A stretch of DNA of 64,000 nucleotides from Pedobacter sp. PLR (GTDB lineage Bacteria; Bacteroidota; Bacteroidia; Sphingobacteriales; Sphingobacteriaceae): positions 372,001-436,000 of the forward strand of contig NZ_JAPIVQ010000005.1 in assembly GCF_026239675.1 (NCBI RefSeq), read 5' to 3'. Position 1 is the stretch's first letter. Every line of letters begins with the position of its first letter. Position numbers and translations under genes: made by a program. The notes under the pieces were generated by a model. The model had not been told where the DNA came from and made no database searches. It was given only the letters and a program-made list of their open reading frames with translations. This document shows, piece after piece, positions 45,691 through 57,073 of this stretch.

Positions 45691-46644
45691 ATGGAACTAT
45701 TCGAGAAAACAGGCAAGATGGCTTTGGGTAGCCGCTTAAGATTACTGACTGCAAAGGTCACTGAAGACGCAGCGCGGATTTATGAATTATACAATGTAGA
45801 GTTTTCCCCGAAATGGTTCCCTGCATTTTTTGTCCTTTCGGAAGATGGAGAAAAGACCATTACCGAAATCGCCAATGAAATTGGACATTCACAACCATCC
45901 GTGAGCAAGATCATTCAGGAAATGACGGCGGCAGGATTGGTTCAGGAAAACCGGGATTCTCCGGATAAACGACGGAATGTAGTCGGACTAACGATAAAAG
46001 GAATCGAGATTTCCGGACAGATCAAAGTACAATGTTCGGATGTGGATGTTGCTATCGACAGCATTATTTCAGAAGCCAGACACAACCTTTGGGAAGCGAT
46101 AGCTGAATGGGAATTTTTGCTGGAACAAAAATCATTGTTCAGACGGGTGCAGGAACAGAAGAAACTGCGGGAAAGTAAGGACGTGCAGATTGTGGCTTAT
46201 GAAGACAAATACCAGTCGGCCTTCAGAGCCCTCAATGAGGAATGGATCTCTACTTATTTTAAAATGGAAGAAGCGGATTATAAGGCTTTAGATAATCCTA
46301 AAGCATATATTCTGGACAAAGGAGGGGAAATATTTGTCGCGCTTTACAACAATGAACCGGTAGGGGTTTGCTCACTGATTAAAATGGACGATCCTGATTA
46401 CGATTATGAGCTGGCAAAAATGGCGGTTTCGCCAAAAATACAGGGTAAAAGTATCGGCTGGTTATTAGGGCAGGCGGTTGTAAATGCAGCAAAAGAGCTT
46501 GGCGCCGCTAAGATTTACCTCGAAAGTAATACGGCTTTAAAACCCGCAATTAATCTTTATCAGAAATTAGGATTTAAGAAAGTGATCGGCAGGTCCACAC
46601 CTTACGAGCGCTGTAATATCCAAATGGAGCTAGAGCTAAACTAA
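45691..46644 (+). CDS. MarR-type regulator fused to GNAT acetyltransferase
   Basis: 317 residues from ATG 45691; an upstream in-frame TTG (45679) lies inside the operator and is unlikely. Residues 1-145 form a MarR winged helix (KTITEIANEIGHSQPSVSKIIQEM, wing region RDSPDKRRNVVGLT). Residues about 160-317 form a GNAT domain (VGVCSLIKM, YELAKMAVSPKIQGKSIGWLLGQAV with the acetyl-CoA loop, AINLYQKLGFKKV). Such fusions exist in many bacteria; targets are usually unknown. It has its own promoter. The ketopantoate-reductase-like gene follows 24 nt later. Confidence 0.93.
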   Translation: MELFEKTGKMALGSRLRLLTAKVTEDAARIYELYNVEFSPKWFPAFFVLSEDGEKTITEIANEIGHSQPSVSKIIQEMTAAGLVQENRDSPDKRRNVVGLTIKGIEISGQIKVQCSDVDVAIDSIISEARHNLWEAIAEWEFLLEQKSLFRRVQEQKKLRESKDVQIVAYEDKYQSAFRALNEEWISTYFKMEEADYKALDNPKAYILDKGGEIFVALYNNEPVGVCSLIKMDDPDYDYELAKMAVSPKIQGKSIGWLLGQAVVNAAKELGAAKIYLESNTALKPAINLYQKLGFKKVIGRSTPYERCNIQMELELN

Positions 46645-46668
46645 TATATCGAATAGTAAGAAAATCTA

Positions 46669-47586
46669 ATGAACTATTCAAAAGAGTTATATATCATCGG
46701 CAATGGTGTCATCGCAAAGGCTTTAGCTGTCGCGTTAACGATCAAGGGGAGAAAGGTGACGATTATCCGTGGGAGCATAGATGAACAACCAATTTATACC
46801 GAACACATACAGGTAGAAATCGGGGATCAGCTATTGGCTGCTGATGTGCTCATCAGTACATTAAGTAACCATGAAAAGCTAGATGGTATCATCTTACTGA
46901 CCAATAAATCTTTTGGAAATGAAGCGCTGGCCGAAAAACTGAAATTAAAAGCACAGCAATCACCAATAGTTTTCCTGCAAAATGGTCTGCACATCGAAAA
47001 TAGCTTTATCGGGTTGGGTTTTAGGGAGCTCTACAGGTGTGTGTTAATGGCAACCAGTCAGTCCATCAACGATAGCAAAGTAAGGTTCAGGCTTGTTGCC
47101 TCTTCGCCGGTTGGGATTATCAAAGGATCGGATGAAGTCCTAAGCCATATTGTACAGGAACTGAACACTGCGATGTTTTCTTTTCATGCTGAAGCGGATA
47201 TTCAAAAGATCATCTGGAAAAAGGTGATCAGCAATTGTGTATTTAATTCCATTTGTCCGCTATTGGAAACGGATAACGGTGTATTTCAAAGAAATGATGC
47301 TGCGCTGGAAATGGCAAAAACAGTGATCAGCGAATGTGTAGCCGTTGCTAAAGAAAGTGGAATTCAATTAACCATAGATGAAGTGTTGCAAAATGTTCTT
47401 GCAATCAGCAAAATGTCTGACGGGCAGAAAATATCAACATATCAAGATATCTTGAATAAGCGGGAGACGGAGATAGAAACACTGAATTTTGCGGTCGCTA
47501 AAGCTGCGGGAGGTAAAAACCATGTTCCTGTGACCGCCTTATTGGGGGAACTGACAAAGATTAAGTCAGAATTATCAAGAGCGTAA
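46669..47586 (+). CDS. Ketopantoate reductase-like (ApbA/PanE family) protein
   Basis: 305 residues, cytoplasmic. An N-terminal NAD(P) fold (LYIIGNGVIAKALAVALTIKGR) is followed by FLQNGLHIEN and a helical C-domain with IIWKKVISNCVFNSICPLL, whose Lys and Asn match the catalytic positions of PanE. It could reduce 2-ketopantoate for CoA synthesis or another 2-keto acid; the Gly motif is altered (GNGVIAKA in place of GxGxxG), so the cofactor is uncertain. It probably shares a transcript with the MarR-GNAT gene, 24 nt upstream. It ends at a bidirectional terminator shared with katG. Confidence 0.85.
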   Translation: MNYSKELYIIGNGVIAKALAVALTIKGRKVTIIRGSIDEQPIYTEHIQVEIGDQLLAADVLISTLSNHEKLDGIILLTNKSFGNEALAEKLKLKAQQSPIVFLQNGLHIENSFIGLGFRELYRCVLMATSQSINDSKVRFRLVASSPVGIIKGSDEVLSHIVQELNTAMFSFHAEADIQKIIWKKVISNCVFNSICPLLETDNGVFQRNDAALEMAKTVISECVAVAKESGIQLTIDEVLQNVLAISKMSDGQKISTYQDILNKRETEIETLNFAVAKAAGGKNHVPVTALLGELTKIKSELSRA

Positions 47587-47590
47587 AAAA

Positions 47591-47638
47591 CTAAGGTCCG
47601 TTATTCCTCCTGAAAGGGATGGAAACAACGGACCTTAG
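47591..47638. terminator. Bidirectional terminator between convergent genes
   Basis: A perfect 12-bp inverted repeat CTAAGGTCCGTT/AACGGACCTTAG with a 24-nt loop. An A-run lies on its left (for the minus strand) and an AT-rich tract on its right, so it can serve both the reductase-like gene and katG. Confidence 0.85.
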
Positions 47639-47650
47639 ATCATATTATAT

Positions 47651-50172
<2,522 letters not shown>

Positions 50173-51546
50173 TTAGTTCAATGGAGCGAAACGCTGATTT
50201 TCTTTTTTTGTAGAGATCAGGATAACCCCGTTTCGGCCTCTTTCTCCGTAAGCAGCAACCGCCTTTTCATTTTTAATCACACTAATAGCCGCAATCGTCT
50301 TTGGATCGATACGATCAAAACCGGTTGTTAGTTCCACACCATCCAGAAAATATAAAGGCTGAGCAGGGGATTGAGCTTCTTTAGGTGGCAGGGGGACGGC
50401 TGTCGAAGAGCCGGAATTTAATCCTACCTGCGAATCTACGCTGGAAACTTTCTGAGGGGAAGCTGTCTGTTGGGGATCCACTTGTTGCGGATCTACGCTG
50501 GAATTTACCTGACTGGATTTCTCTAAGGCGACCTGAGTTCGGGTCCTGTTTTCTTTTGCCAGGGTGGTTTCCTTTTTAGCAGGGAGTGTTTTTTGTTTAA
50601 ATACCCGCAGTGAATCTGACCGGAAAGCCGGATTTGTATGCTGCACTGTACGCTCCTTAGCAGTAACCACAGATTCAACTACTTTACGTGGTTCTTTTAA
50701 AACCACCTTTGCTTCTGAAAACGCCCATAGAAAAATGGCTATAGCAGGTAATACGATAACTACCGCCATTTTATTGAACCAGCCGGAAGAAGGCCTTGCC
50801 AGCATTTTGATCCGCTGCTGCGGATAATGATAAAATGAGCTTGAAATCGCGAAAACGCGTGTACCCACATAATGGTTCACCAGTACCGCACGATAACCAG
50901 CCACAGAATTTCCCTGCTGTAAAACGGCCTCATCAGCTAGAAACTCATGATTTTGGCGGATGGCCTTAAGGTATAACCAAGCCAGAGGATTGAACCATTG
51001 TAAAGTGCAAAACAACTGCGCCAGCAACAAATCTGCCCAATGGCGTTGTTTCACATGCGCAAGCTCATGCCTCAGAATCATTTTCTTTTCCGTATCAGAA
51101 AGCTCCTCCGAAGTGTCAAAAAAGATGTAATTAAATACGGAAAATGAGGACTTAAACTCGGACGTATTCACCAAACGACATTCCTTAATGGAACGGTATC
51201 CGGCTTTGGCGACTACCTTTTTAATTTTAATCAGGCCCGATACCTGACGTGCCAGTAAAAAACAAGCAACTAAAGCGTAGCCAATCAAAACATAATCAGC
51301 AAAAAAGCTTTCCTGCGAAACAACCGGAACAGTTAAAGAACCAACATCCGGAATACCAGAAACCGCTAATCTAACCTCATAGGTATACGTATAAAAAGGT
51401 AAGAAAACAGCGCAGATCAGCCCGGAAATTAAAAAATATCTGTTGAAACGAAAGAAGGTCTGGTTCTTTAAAAAACACCAGTACACACCGAAAAATACGG
51501 CAACACACAGGGCAGATTTCAATAGATACAGCGCCAGACCTTCCAT
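50173..51546 (-). CDS. blaR1-like: BlaR1/MecR1-type M56 metallopeptidase with TonB-plug-like C-terminus
   Basis: 457 residues. N-terminal transmembrane helices (residues 5-20, 37-52, 84-100) surround a cytoplasmic M56 zinc protease domain: RHELAHVKQRHWADLL (His160, Glu161, His164) and NHEFLADEAVL (Glu201 as third ligand). A further helix at about 255-272 leads to a Pro/Gln/Ser-rich periplasmic linker with VDPQQ repeats. The last 61 residues (PLYFLDGV..IAAISVIKNEKAVAAYGERGRNGVILISTKK) match the plug end of the window's own SusC. The penicillin-binding sensor of BlaR1 is absent. It likely senses an envelope signal and cleaves the BlaI repressor encoded 2 nt upstream. Confidence 0.9.
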   Translation of the reverse strand: MEGLALYLLKSALCVAVFFGVYWCFLKNQTFFRFNRYFLISGLICAVFLPFYTYTYEVRLAVSGIPDVGSLTVPVVSQESFFADYVLIGYALVACFLLARQVSGLIKIKKVVAKAGYRSIKECRLVNTSEFKSSFSVFNYIFFDTSEELSDTEKKMILRHELAHVKQRHWADLLLAQLFCTLQWFNPLAWLYLKAIRQNHEFLADEAVLQQGNSVAGYRAVLVNHYVGTRVFAISSSFYHYPQQRIKMLARPSSGWFNKMAVVIVLPAIAIFLWAFSEAKVVLKEPRKVVESVVTAKERTVQHTNPAFRSDSLRVFKQKTLPAKKETTLAKENRTRTQVALEKSSQVNSSVDPQQVDPQQTASPQKVSSVDSQVGLNSGSSTAVPLPPKEAQSPAQPLYFLDGVELTTGFDRIDPKTIAAISVIKNEKAVAAYGERGRNGVILISTKKENQRFAPLN

Positions 51547-51548
51547 AA

Positions 51549-51947
51549 TTACTTATTATTTTTTTCTTTATTCAGTTCTTCTTTCGTATCCCTGATCATC
51601 AGGTCTAACTCCTCAATACTATAGTTGTTTTCTCTGGCGAAAAAGGAAGCCATGGCCGAAAAAGAATTGTTGAAATAATTCTTTAACAAACCCGATAACT
51701 GCGATTTAGAATATCCTTCCTTACTGATCAAAGGTTTGTACATATTAACTCTTCCCAGGCTGGTATGACTGGCAAAACCTTTGTTTTCCAGAATTGTCAA
51801 TACCGTAGCAACCGTAGTACGGGCAGGTTTAACTTCTTCCAGCCGGTCGCGGATATCCTGTACCGTGCCTTCGCCCAATTCCCATAACACCTGCATGATC
51901 TGCTCTTCAGCCTTTGTCAGCTGCACGTTTACCAATCCATTCATCAT
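51549..51947 (-). CDS. blaI-like: BlaI/MecI/CopY family repressor
   Basis: 132 residues. Winged helix VQLTKAEEQIMQVLWELGEGT through ARTTVATVLTILENKGFASHTSLGRVNMYKPLISKE is typical of BlaI, followed by a helical dimerisation segment containing the Asn/Phe-rich site where the partner protease normally cuts (NNSFSAMASFF). The stop lies 2 nt before the M56 peptidase gene, so the pair is co-translated. A dyad GACTA-N6-TAGAC lies 11 nt before its start. It should repress its own operon and the receptor genes upstream. Confidence 0.95.
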   Translation of the reverse strand: MMNGLVNVQLTKAEEQIMQVLWELGEGTVQDIRDRLEEVKPARTTVATVLTILENKGFASHTSLGRVNMYKPLISKEGYSKSQLSGLLKNYFNNSFSAMASFFARENNYSIEELDLMIRDTKEELNKEKNNK

Positions 51948-51957
51948 TTAAATATAG

Positions 51958-51973
51958 GACTATTTTTATAGAC
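51958..51973 (-). promoter_or_regulatory. BlaI operator candidate before blaI
   Basis: GACTA-TTTTTA-TAGAC, a 16-bp dyad with one mismatch. Two matching GTCTA-N6-TAGAC dyads stand upstream of the GLPGLI gene (55503 and 55541). Located in the 36-nt gap between the receptor gene and blaI. Confidence 0.6.
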
Positions 51974-51983
51974 ATCAAACCGT

Positions 51984-54626
51984 TTACTTAATTTTAAACC
52001 TTACTTTCAACAAAACCTGCGTCGGCCTGAGGTCGTAACTTGAATAATAAGACCCGATGCCACTGTACGCAGCAGCGATGTAGCGTTTGGTGTTGAAAAT
52101 ATTGTTGTATTCCAGGTTAAATTCCAGCTTTTTAATATGGTATTTAAGCCCTGCATCGGCAAAGTTCATCGCCCTTCCGCTGCCTGTTACCGCAGTGTTA
52201 TAGCCGTTTTCAAAGCTCATACGCAGTACCCAATCTTTTAAGGGAAAGAAGTTAAGTCCTGCAGATTGTGTGGCCGAATGGATTGGCGCAAAATCCCTGA
52301 CCTCGTTTTTCAAAATGTTTTTACTGCCCACATAACGAATTCCATAATTGAAATCTGCCCATTCTCCTAGTTTTCCATTGATCCGCGTACCTGCGGATAA
52401 GGTGCGGTTGATAAACCTGGTGATCGCTGCCTGGTTGAGCCGGGTGTTTTCCGAATTGTTATACCCGGCATCCAGACTCAGTTTTTGAAAAATACCATTC
52501 AGTCCCTGATCAACATTGAGCCTAAAACTAAAACCATTGGCCGTATTGGGAATGTCCAGCGTTCGTTTCAGCGTCAGGATACCCTGGAATTCCTGACTAT
52601 ACAGTAGATTCATTTTGGAGCGGTAATAATTAGCGTGGAAATTCACAAAAAGCATTTTAATGGGGTGGGCATACCTGAAACCCGTTCCGTAATTTTGCAT
52701 ACTGCGCTCCGGTAATCGCCCCTCATTCTGCACCAGATACCGGTACGATTGCATGATATACCCTGTGAAACCGTTTTCCGCACCATCAATGTTTTGGGAA
52801 TAACCGGCATTTGCATGGATAGACCAGAGCAAATTGAGCTTGTAATTTGCTGATAAGGAAGGCATAAAGAACACCCGTTCCTGAGCAATGTTACGGTCTA
52901 AAATCAAATCATTCCGGTATAGGCGGGTATAGCTCAGCGGAAGCTTTAGGGTCAGCTCTACTTTTTTGTCTTTATAAGTGTATTCTGGCGCTAAACCAAA
53001 ATCGTACCTGTTCCAGTTCAGCTGGTTGCTCAGGGAATCTGTCGTTTTTCCTAAACCACCATTTTCCAGCATACTTTGCAGCGATGAACTTAACTTTAAA
53101 AGACTTGCATTTGCGCTAGCCAGGTAATTCTGACTAAACTTACCATGCTTGATCCTGAAGCTAAGGCTGTTCTGCGAAACGAACAACTGCTGTGTTAAGG
53201 ACTGCGCTGTTCCGCTCAGTAAACCCGGATCACTAAACAGCAAGGGGTACAACATCGGTTCGACGTTAAGATCATCATTGATCCTGCCATAACCATTGTA
53301 AGAGTTGAGCCTAAAAGTGAGCTTCTTATAGTTTTTGATGATACTCAGGTTATTGCCTATTTTAAAATAAGGAGCCGTTCTTCCCTGAGCGATAAACTGC
53401 TCATTTTCTACACTACCATATTCCTTACGCTGCAAATCACCGCTAAAATTGAAGGAATTGTCAAAGTAAAACGCCGCCGTATTGGCATTCAACTTTAGAC
53501 TGGTTTCCAGGTGATGAAAGCGCGTGATGGACTTCATACGCTCTTCTATCACCAATGTGCTATCCCCCGGAAGGAAATTTTCATAGCGGGAATAGCTACC
53601 CTTTTTCTGCCGGTCGTTCAGGTAACTGAAGTTCGCAGTCAGCTTATAGTCTTTCCCAAAGGAGCGTAGCTTGTTCAGCGAAAACGCATGATCACTGTTC
53701 AATAAGTATCTTTTTCTACTCAATCCAGGTTCTGCAGGGGATTGAATCCCCAGTGCAACAGGAAAGTCAAGGTTGCGGTCTCCACCGTAAAAATTCTTCA
53801 ATTCCCAGCCAGAATCATCACCGGTATTGTTTCCTTTATAGGTCGTCATCAACTGCTTTCCTTTGCCAAAATACATTCCGGAAAGCTCATTGTTCCAGAG
53901 CACAGGTGCTAAACCGGCGCCTAATTGTGCGTTGGCCACCCATACATTTTTGGCATCAGCTTTAAGTTTCAGGTTGATGGCACCCTCATCCGTAAATTCC
54001 TTGTTTTTCAAGGCCTTTATCGGCTGATGGTTTTCCAGTACCTGCACCGTTTCCACATCTTTGGCGGCGATATTGTTGGTAGCAATGCCGTAGCGCCCCT
54101 CTAATAAGTCCTGGTTTTCGATGTAAAATTTGTTGATGGGCTTATCACGGTAACTCACAGAACCATCGTCGGCCACCTTGATACCCGGCATTTTCTTCAA
54201 AACCTCGCCAATTGTCCGGTCGTTTTTTCCGGTAAACAGGTCCACCGCATAATTTAATGTATCATTTAACCGGCGGATCTTAGGCGGCGTCACCTTTAGC
54301 TCCTTAAGTAGAATGCCCTGATAAACCAGGTCAAAATTCAGGAACCCGGATTGATTAGGGTAGGAGCGTACCTGCTTTTGAATACTCATGCCCGAAACGG
54401 AGACCAGAACACTGTCTGCTGTGGTGTTAAAAGTCAGCTGATACGCCCCTTTATCATCTGTGAGGGTATAGTTGAGCATAGTAATACCCGCTTTCGCCTT
54501 AACAGTAACACTTAATCCGGAAATGGGTTTACCATCTGCTGCATTTTTCAGACTTCCGCTGATTTTAGTCTGCCCATAGGCTAAAGAACCAGCGCAAACC
54601 ATTAATAAAAAGCAATACCACCTCAT
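51984..54626 (-). CDS. Outer-membrane beta-barrel receptor with carboxypeptidase-like N-domain
   Basis: 880 residues; signal peptide to AYGQ. A carboxypeptidase-D-like regulatory domain (KISGSLKNAADGKPISGLSV) is followed by a plug-like region (IGEVLKKMPGIKVADDGSVSYRDKPI, DVETVQVLENHQPIKALKN) and a large beta-barrel ending in a typical C-terminal strand VLLKVRFKIK. The usual PLYVIDG plug signature is missing, so it belongs to the receptor group that accompanies GLPGLI proteins; ligand unknown. Its ATG overlaps the GLPGLI stop codon (ATGA). It is the second gene of the four-gene operon. Confidence 0.85.
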   Translation of the reverse strand: MRWYCFLLMVCAGSLAYGQTKISGSLKNAADGKPISGLSVTVKAKAGITMLNYTLTDDKGAYQLTFNTTADSVLVSVSGMSIQKQVRSYPNQSGFLNFDLVYQGILLKELKVTPPKIRRLNDTLNYAVDLFTGKNDRTIGEVLKKMPGIKVADDGSVSYRDKPINKFYIENQDLLEGRYGIATNNIAAKDVETVQVLENHQPIKALKNKEFTDEGAINLKLKADAKNVWVANAQLGAGLAPVLWNNELSGMYFGKGKQLMTTYKGNNTGDDSGWELKNFYGGDRNLDFPVALGIQSPAEPGLSRKRYLLNSDHAFSLNKLRSFGKDYKLTANFSYLNDRQKKGSYSRYENFLPGDSTLVIEERMKSITRFHHLETSLKLNANTAAFYFDNSFNFSGDLQRKEYGSVENEQFIAQGRTAPYFKIGNNLSIIKNYKKLTFRLNSYNGYGRINDDLNVEPMLYPLLFSDPGLLSGTAQSLTQQLFVSQNSLSFRIKHGKFSQNYLASANASLLKLSSSLQSMLENGGLGKTTDSLSNQLNWNRYDFGLAPEYTYKDKKVELTLKLPLSYTRLYRNDLILDRNIAQERVFFMPSLSANYKLNLLWSIHANAGYSQNIDGAENGFTGYIMQSYRYLVQNEGRLPERSMQNYGTGFRYAHPIKMLFVNFHANYYRSKMNLLYSQEFQGILTLKRTLDIPNTANGFSFRLNVDQGLNGIFQKLSLDAGYNNSENTRLNQAAITRFINRTLSAGTRINGKLGEWADFNYGIRYVGSKNILKNEVRDFAPIHSATQSAGLNFFPLKDWVLRMSFENGYNTAVTGSGRAMNFADAGLKYHIKKLEFNLEYNNIFNTKRYIAAAYSGIGSYYSSYDLRPTQVLLKVRFKIK

Positions 54627-55468
54627 TCTAACTCCATTAAAAGAGGATCATATTTACCGGGTAATTCGGCTATACTCAATACACCATCGGCAAAATGGAG
54701 TTGCATCCCCATGCCTTGTTTTTTTCGGCGCTGTGTGAAATCTTCCCTGGAACATTTTAAAAAGTCAGCTTTACTCAGTATAATCGGCAATACCGATTTT
54801 GGCTGGATCATTCCGATCAGAGTAAAAGAGAATAGCTGATCAGCATCTTCTATTTTTAGAATCAGTCCCGGCAGACCGGAGAATTTCCATGGCCCCTCAT
54901 TTACCGGAATATCCGGGCTAAACCATGCCGTATAATTTCGCCCTCTGAACTTCAGTAAAGCCTTCTGACAAGCATACGTTGCAACGGTATCTGTGCCTTC
55001 CACAAGTTCCCAGTTGAGTTTTGGAAAGGGATCCTCATATTGGAGTTTTGCTCCCGCTGCTCCACTCAGGTAATCAAATACGGTAATGCCCTGTTTCTCT
55101 TTTAAAATCTGATAACTTTCGCCTTCCATGGCGTTAGATGACCTCATGCCCGGAAGATTGGAGAGGTCTTTCCCTTTATCACCCTTGAACACCTGCAAGC
55201 TTTTTATATCTTCTCTCTTGCCGTTCATCAGCTGGGACATCGCTGAATCTCTGCCCAGACGTGCGGGGTCATAAAACTTTGACACCTGTTTTCCGATGTC
55301 CAGCACCATGGTATCCCTACGATAGGCAGGGGTAGAGGGGCTCGTTTTTTTTGCCAGCAGATAATAAGCCCTGATCCTCACATGATCAAGGATATCCTTA
55401 TCTGGTTTTTGCGCATAAGCAAGGCTGTTGAAACAGCAAAATGAGATAGCAATCAGTAATAGTTTCAT
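54623..55468 (-). CDS. GLPGLI family exported protein
   Basis: 281 residues; signal peptide to LAYAQ. It carries the family motif WKFSGLPGLILKIEDAD, preceded by TVATYACQKALLKFRGRNYTAWFSPDIPVNEGP. The family (TIGR01200 type) is Bacteroidota-specific with unknown function and is commonly coded next to carboxypeptidase-like receptors, as here. First gene of the minus-strand operon; two 16-bp dyads lie 35-88 nt upstream. Probably a periplasmic partner of the receptor. Confidence 0.92.
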   Translation of the reverse strand: MKLLLIAISFCCFNSLAYAQKPDKDILDHVRIRAYYLLAKKTSPSTPAYRRDTMVLDIGKQVSKFYDPARLGRDSAMSQLMNGKREDIKSLQVFKGDKGKDLSNLPGMRSSNAMEGESYQILKEKQGITVFDYLSGAAGAKLQYEDPFPKLNWELVEGTDTVATYACQKALLKFRGRNYTAWFSPDIPVNEGPWKFSGLPGLILKIEDADQLFSFTLIGMIQPKSVLPIILSKADFLKCSREDFTQRRKKQGMGMQLHFADGVLSIAELPGKYDPLLMELE

Positions 55469-55502
55469 CGTAAGATTGGTTTAATTTGGAAACCTAATCT
55501 AC

Positions 55503-55518
55503 GTCTATGTTTTTAGAC
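55503..55518 (-). promoter_or_regulatory. BlaI operator candidate 1 before the GLPGLI operon
   Basis: GTCTA-TGTTTT-TAGAC is a perfect 5+5 dyad. It forms the left arm of a 20-bp inverted repeat (55502-55521 with 55538-55557, 19 of 20 matching). It lies 35 nt upstream of the GLPGLI start. Confidence 0.65.
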
Positions 55519-55540
55519 AAACAAGTAAAACTGAATATTT

Positions 55541-55556
55541 GTCTAAAAATATAGAC
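55541..55556 (-). promoter_or_regulatory. BlaI operator candidate 2 before the GLPGLI operon
   Basis: GTCTA-AAAATA-TAGAC is a second perfect dyad whose centre is 38 bp from the first. Paired sites at this spacing suit cooperative binding of two BlaI dimers over a promoter. Confidence 0.65.
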
Positions 55557-55567
55557 GAACACTGTTT

Positions 55568-57019
55568 CTACTGAATCATTTTTGCAAGATTTCCTATTTG
55601 TCTTAGTTTGAACTGTAAGTCAGGGGACCAGGGTAAACCGATGCAGAGCCTCATACAGTTTTCAAACTGGTTTTGTAAGGTAAACATGCGCCCGGGAGCA
55701 ATGCTAATGTGTTGCTTCATGGCCAGGTCATGCAATTTCGTCGTATCCAGTTCTTTATTAAATTCTACCCAAATGGAGAGTCCCCCTTGCGGCCTGCTCA
55801 TTTTTGTTCCTTCCGGAAAGTATTCGGCTATGGCCCCTACATAATGCTGATAATTACTACCTAAAGTCCGGCGAAGTTGCTGCAGGTGCTTTTCATACTT
55901 CCCGGTTTTGATGAAGTTGCCAACAGTTTCCTGAATGACAGTGTTAGCAGCTATCGCATGAACGAGTTTTAATTTCAGTAACCGGTCTTTGTATTTACCC
56001 GGCGCAACCCAGCCCACACGATAGCCCGGTGCCAGGGTTTTGGAAACAGAACCGCACCATAAAACATTCCCCTCCGTATCGAAAGATTTACAGCATTTTG
56101 GACGTTGCGTACCAAAATAAAGATCACCATAAACATCATCTTCAATCAGTGGAATACCGTGTTTTGATAACAATTCTACCACCTCCTTTTTATGCTCATC
56201 AGGCATACAACTCCCCAGAGGCGTGTTGTAATTGGGAACCAACAGGCACATATTGATTTTAGGAATGACTTTCTTTAGCGCGTCTATTTCGATCCCGGTA
56301 ATGGGATGCGTAGGTAATTCCAGTACTTTAAATCCCAGACTGACCGCAAGCTGTAAAATCCCCGGATAACAAGGGCTTTCCATGGCGATCGTGTCCCCTG
56401 GTTTCCCCAAAGCCATCAGGCAAAGAGAAATGGCATTCATCCCGCCATTGGTCGTCATCAGGTCTTCCTCCTGCAAATTTCCTCCCCAGCATAAGGACCG
56501 TACCGCAATCATTCTCCTCAGTTTAACATTTCCCTGAAGCGGTTCGTAGGCGGTGCCTCCTTCCTTAAGCGCCCTGGTGGCCAGCAAAATCTCTTTTTTT
56601 AACTTCGCTAAGGGCAAGAGATTCCCGGAGGGAACAGCAATGGAGAACAGGGTAAGATCCTCATTTCCCATATTACCATAGACCTTAGTAATCAATTCCT
56701 CAGGCTCCGCATCATTGGCCAGGAGGGAGGGCCGGCTGACTTCCGAAAGTGGCAGTTTCTGGTAAAGCAGCTTACTCACAAAAAATCCAGACTGTGGTTT
56801 TGATTCAATCAGGGATTGGGCTTCCAGTTCCAGAAATACCCGTTTTGCGGTATTCATACTAATACCGTGATCCTGGCATAACTTCCTGACAGAAGGTAGT
56901 TTATCGCCGGATTTTAAAACGCCATTCCTGATCTGCAAAGCAATTCCATTCGCTATCTCATCATATATAAAAACCTTGCTCATGTTAATTAGGGTAACTG
57001 TGTCCACGCAAACATACAA
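55568..57019 (-). CDS. MocR-type GntR/aminotransferase transcriptional regulator
   Basis: 483 residues from 57019, but ATG 56983 (MSKVFIYDEIANGIA) is the more likely start. Residues about 15-80 form a GntR winged helix (GDKLPSVRKLCQDHGISMNTAKRVFLELE is the core in part). Residues about 110-480 form a fold-type-I aminotransferase domain with the PLP lysine in GSVSKTLAPGYR (Lys327) and YNTPLGSCMPDEHKK. Such proteins are PLP-dependent regulators of vitamin B6, amino-acid or transport genes. It is transcribed away from the EamA exporter at 57074, likely its target. Confidence 0.93.
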   Translation of the reverse strand: MYVCVDTVTLINMSKVFIYDEIANGIALQIRNGVLKSGDKLPSVRKLCQDHGISMNTAKRVFLELEAQSLIESKPQSGFFVSKLLYQKLPLSEVSRPSLLANDAEPEELITKVYGNMGNEDLTLFSIAVPSGNLLPLAKLKKEILLATRALKEGGTAYEPLQGNVKLRRMIAVRSLCWGGNLQEEDLMTTNGGMNAISLCLMALGKPGDTIAMESPCYPGILQLAVSLGFKVLELPTHPITGIEIDALKKVIPKINMCLLVPNYNTPLGSCMPDEHKKEVVELLSKHGIPLIEDDVYGDLYFGTQRPKCCKSFDTEGNVLWCGSVSKTLAPGYRVGWVAPGKYKDRLLKLKLVHAIAANTVIQETVGNFIKTGKYEKHLQQLRRTLGSNYQHYVGAIAEYFPEGTKMSRPQGGLSIWVEFNKELDTTKLHDLAMKQHISIAPGRMFTLQNQFENCMRLCIGLPWSPDLQFKLRQIGNLAKMIQ

Positions 57020-57073
57020 AACTGAGACTGTAATTGCTGAGTGCTTCTACCCAAATTTGTCCTGAAGTTATAA

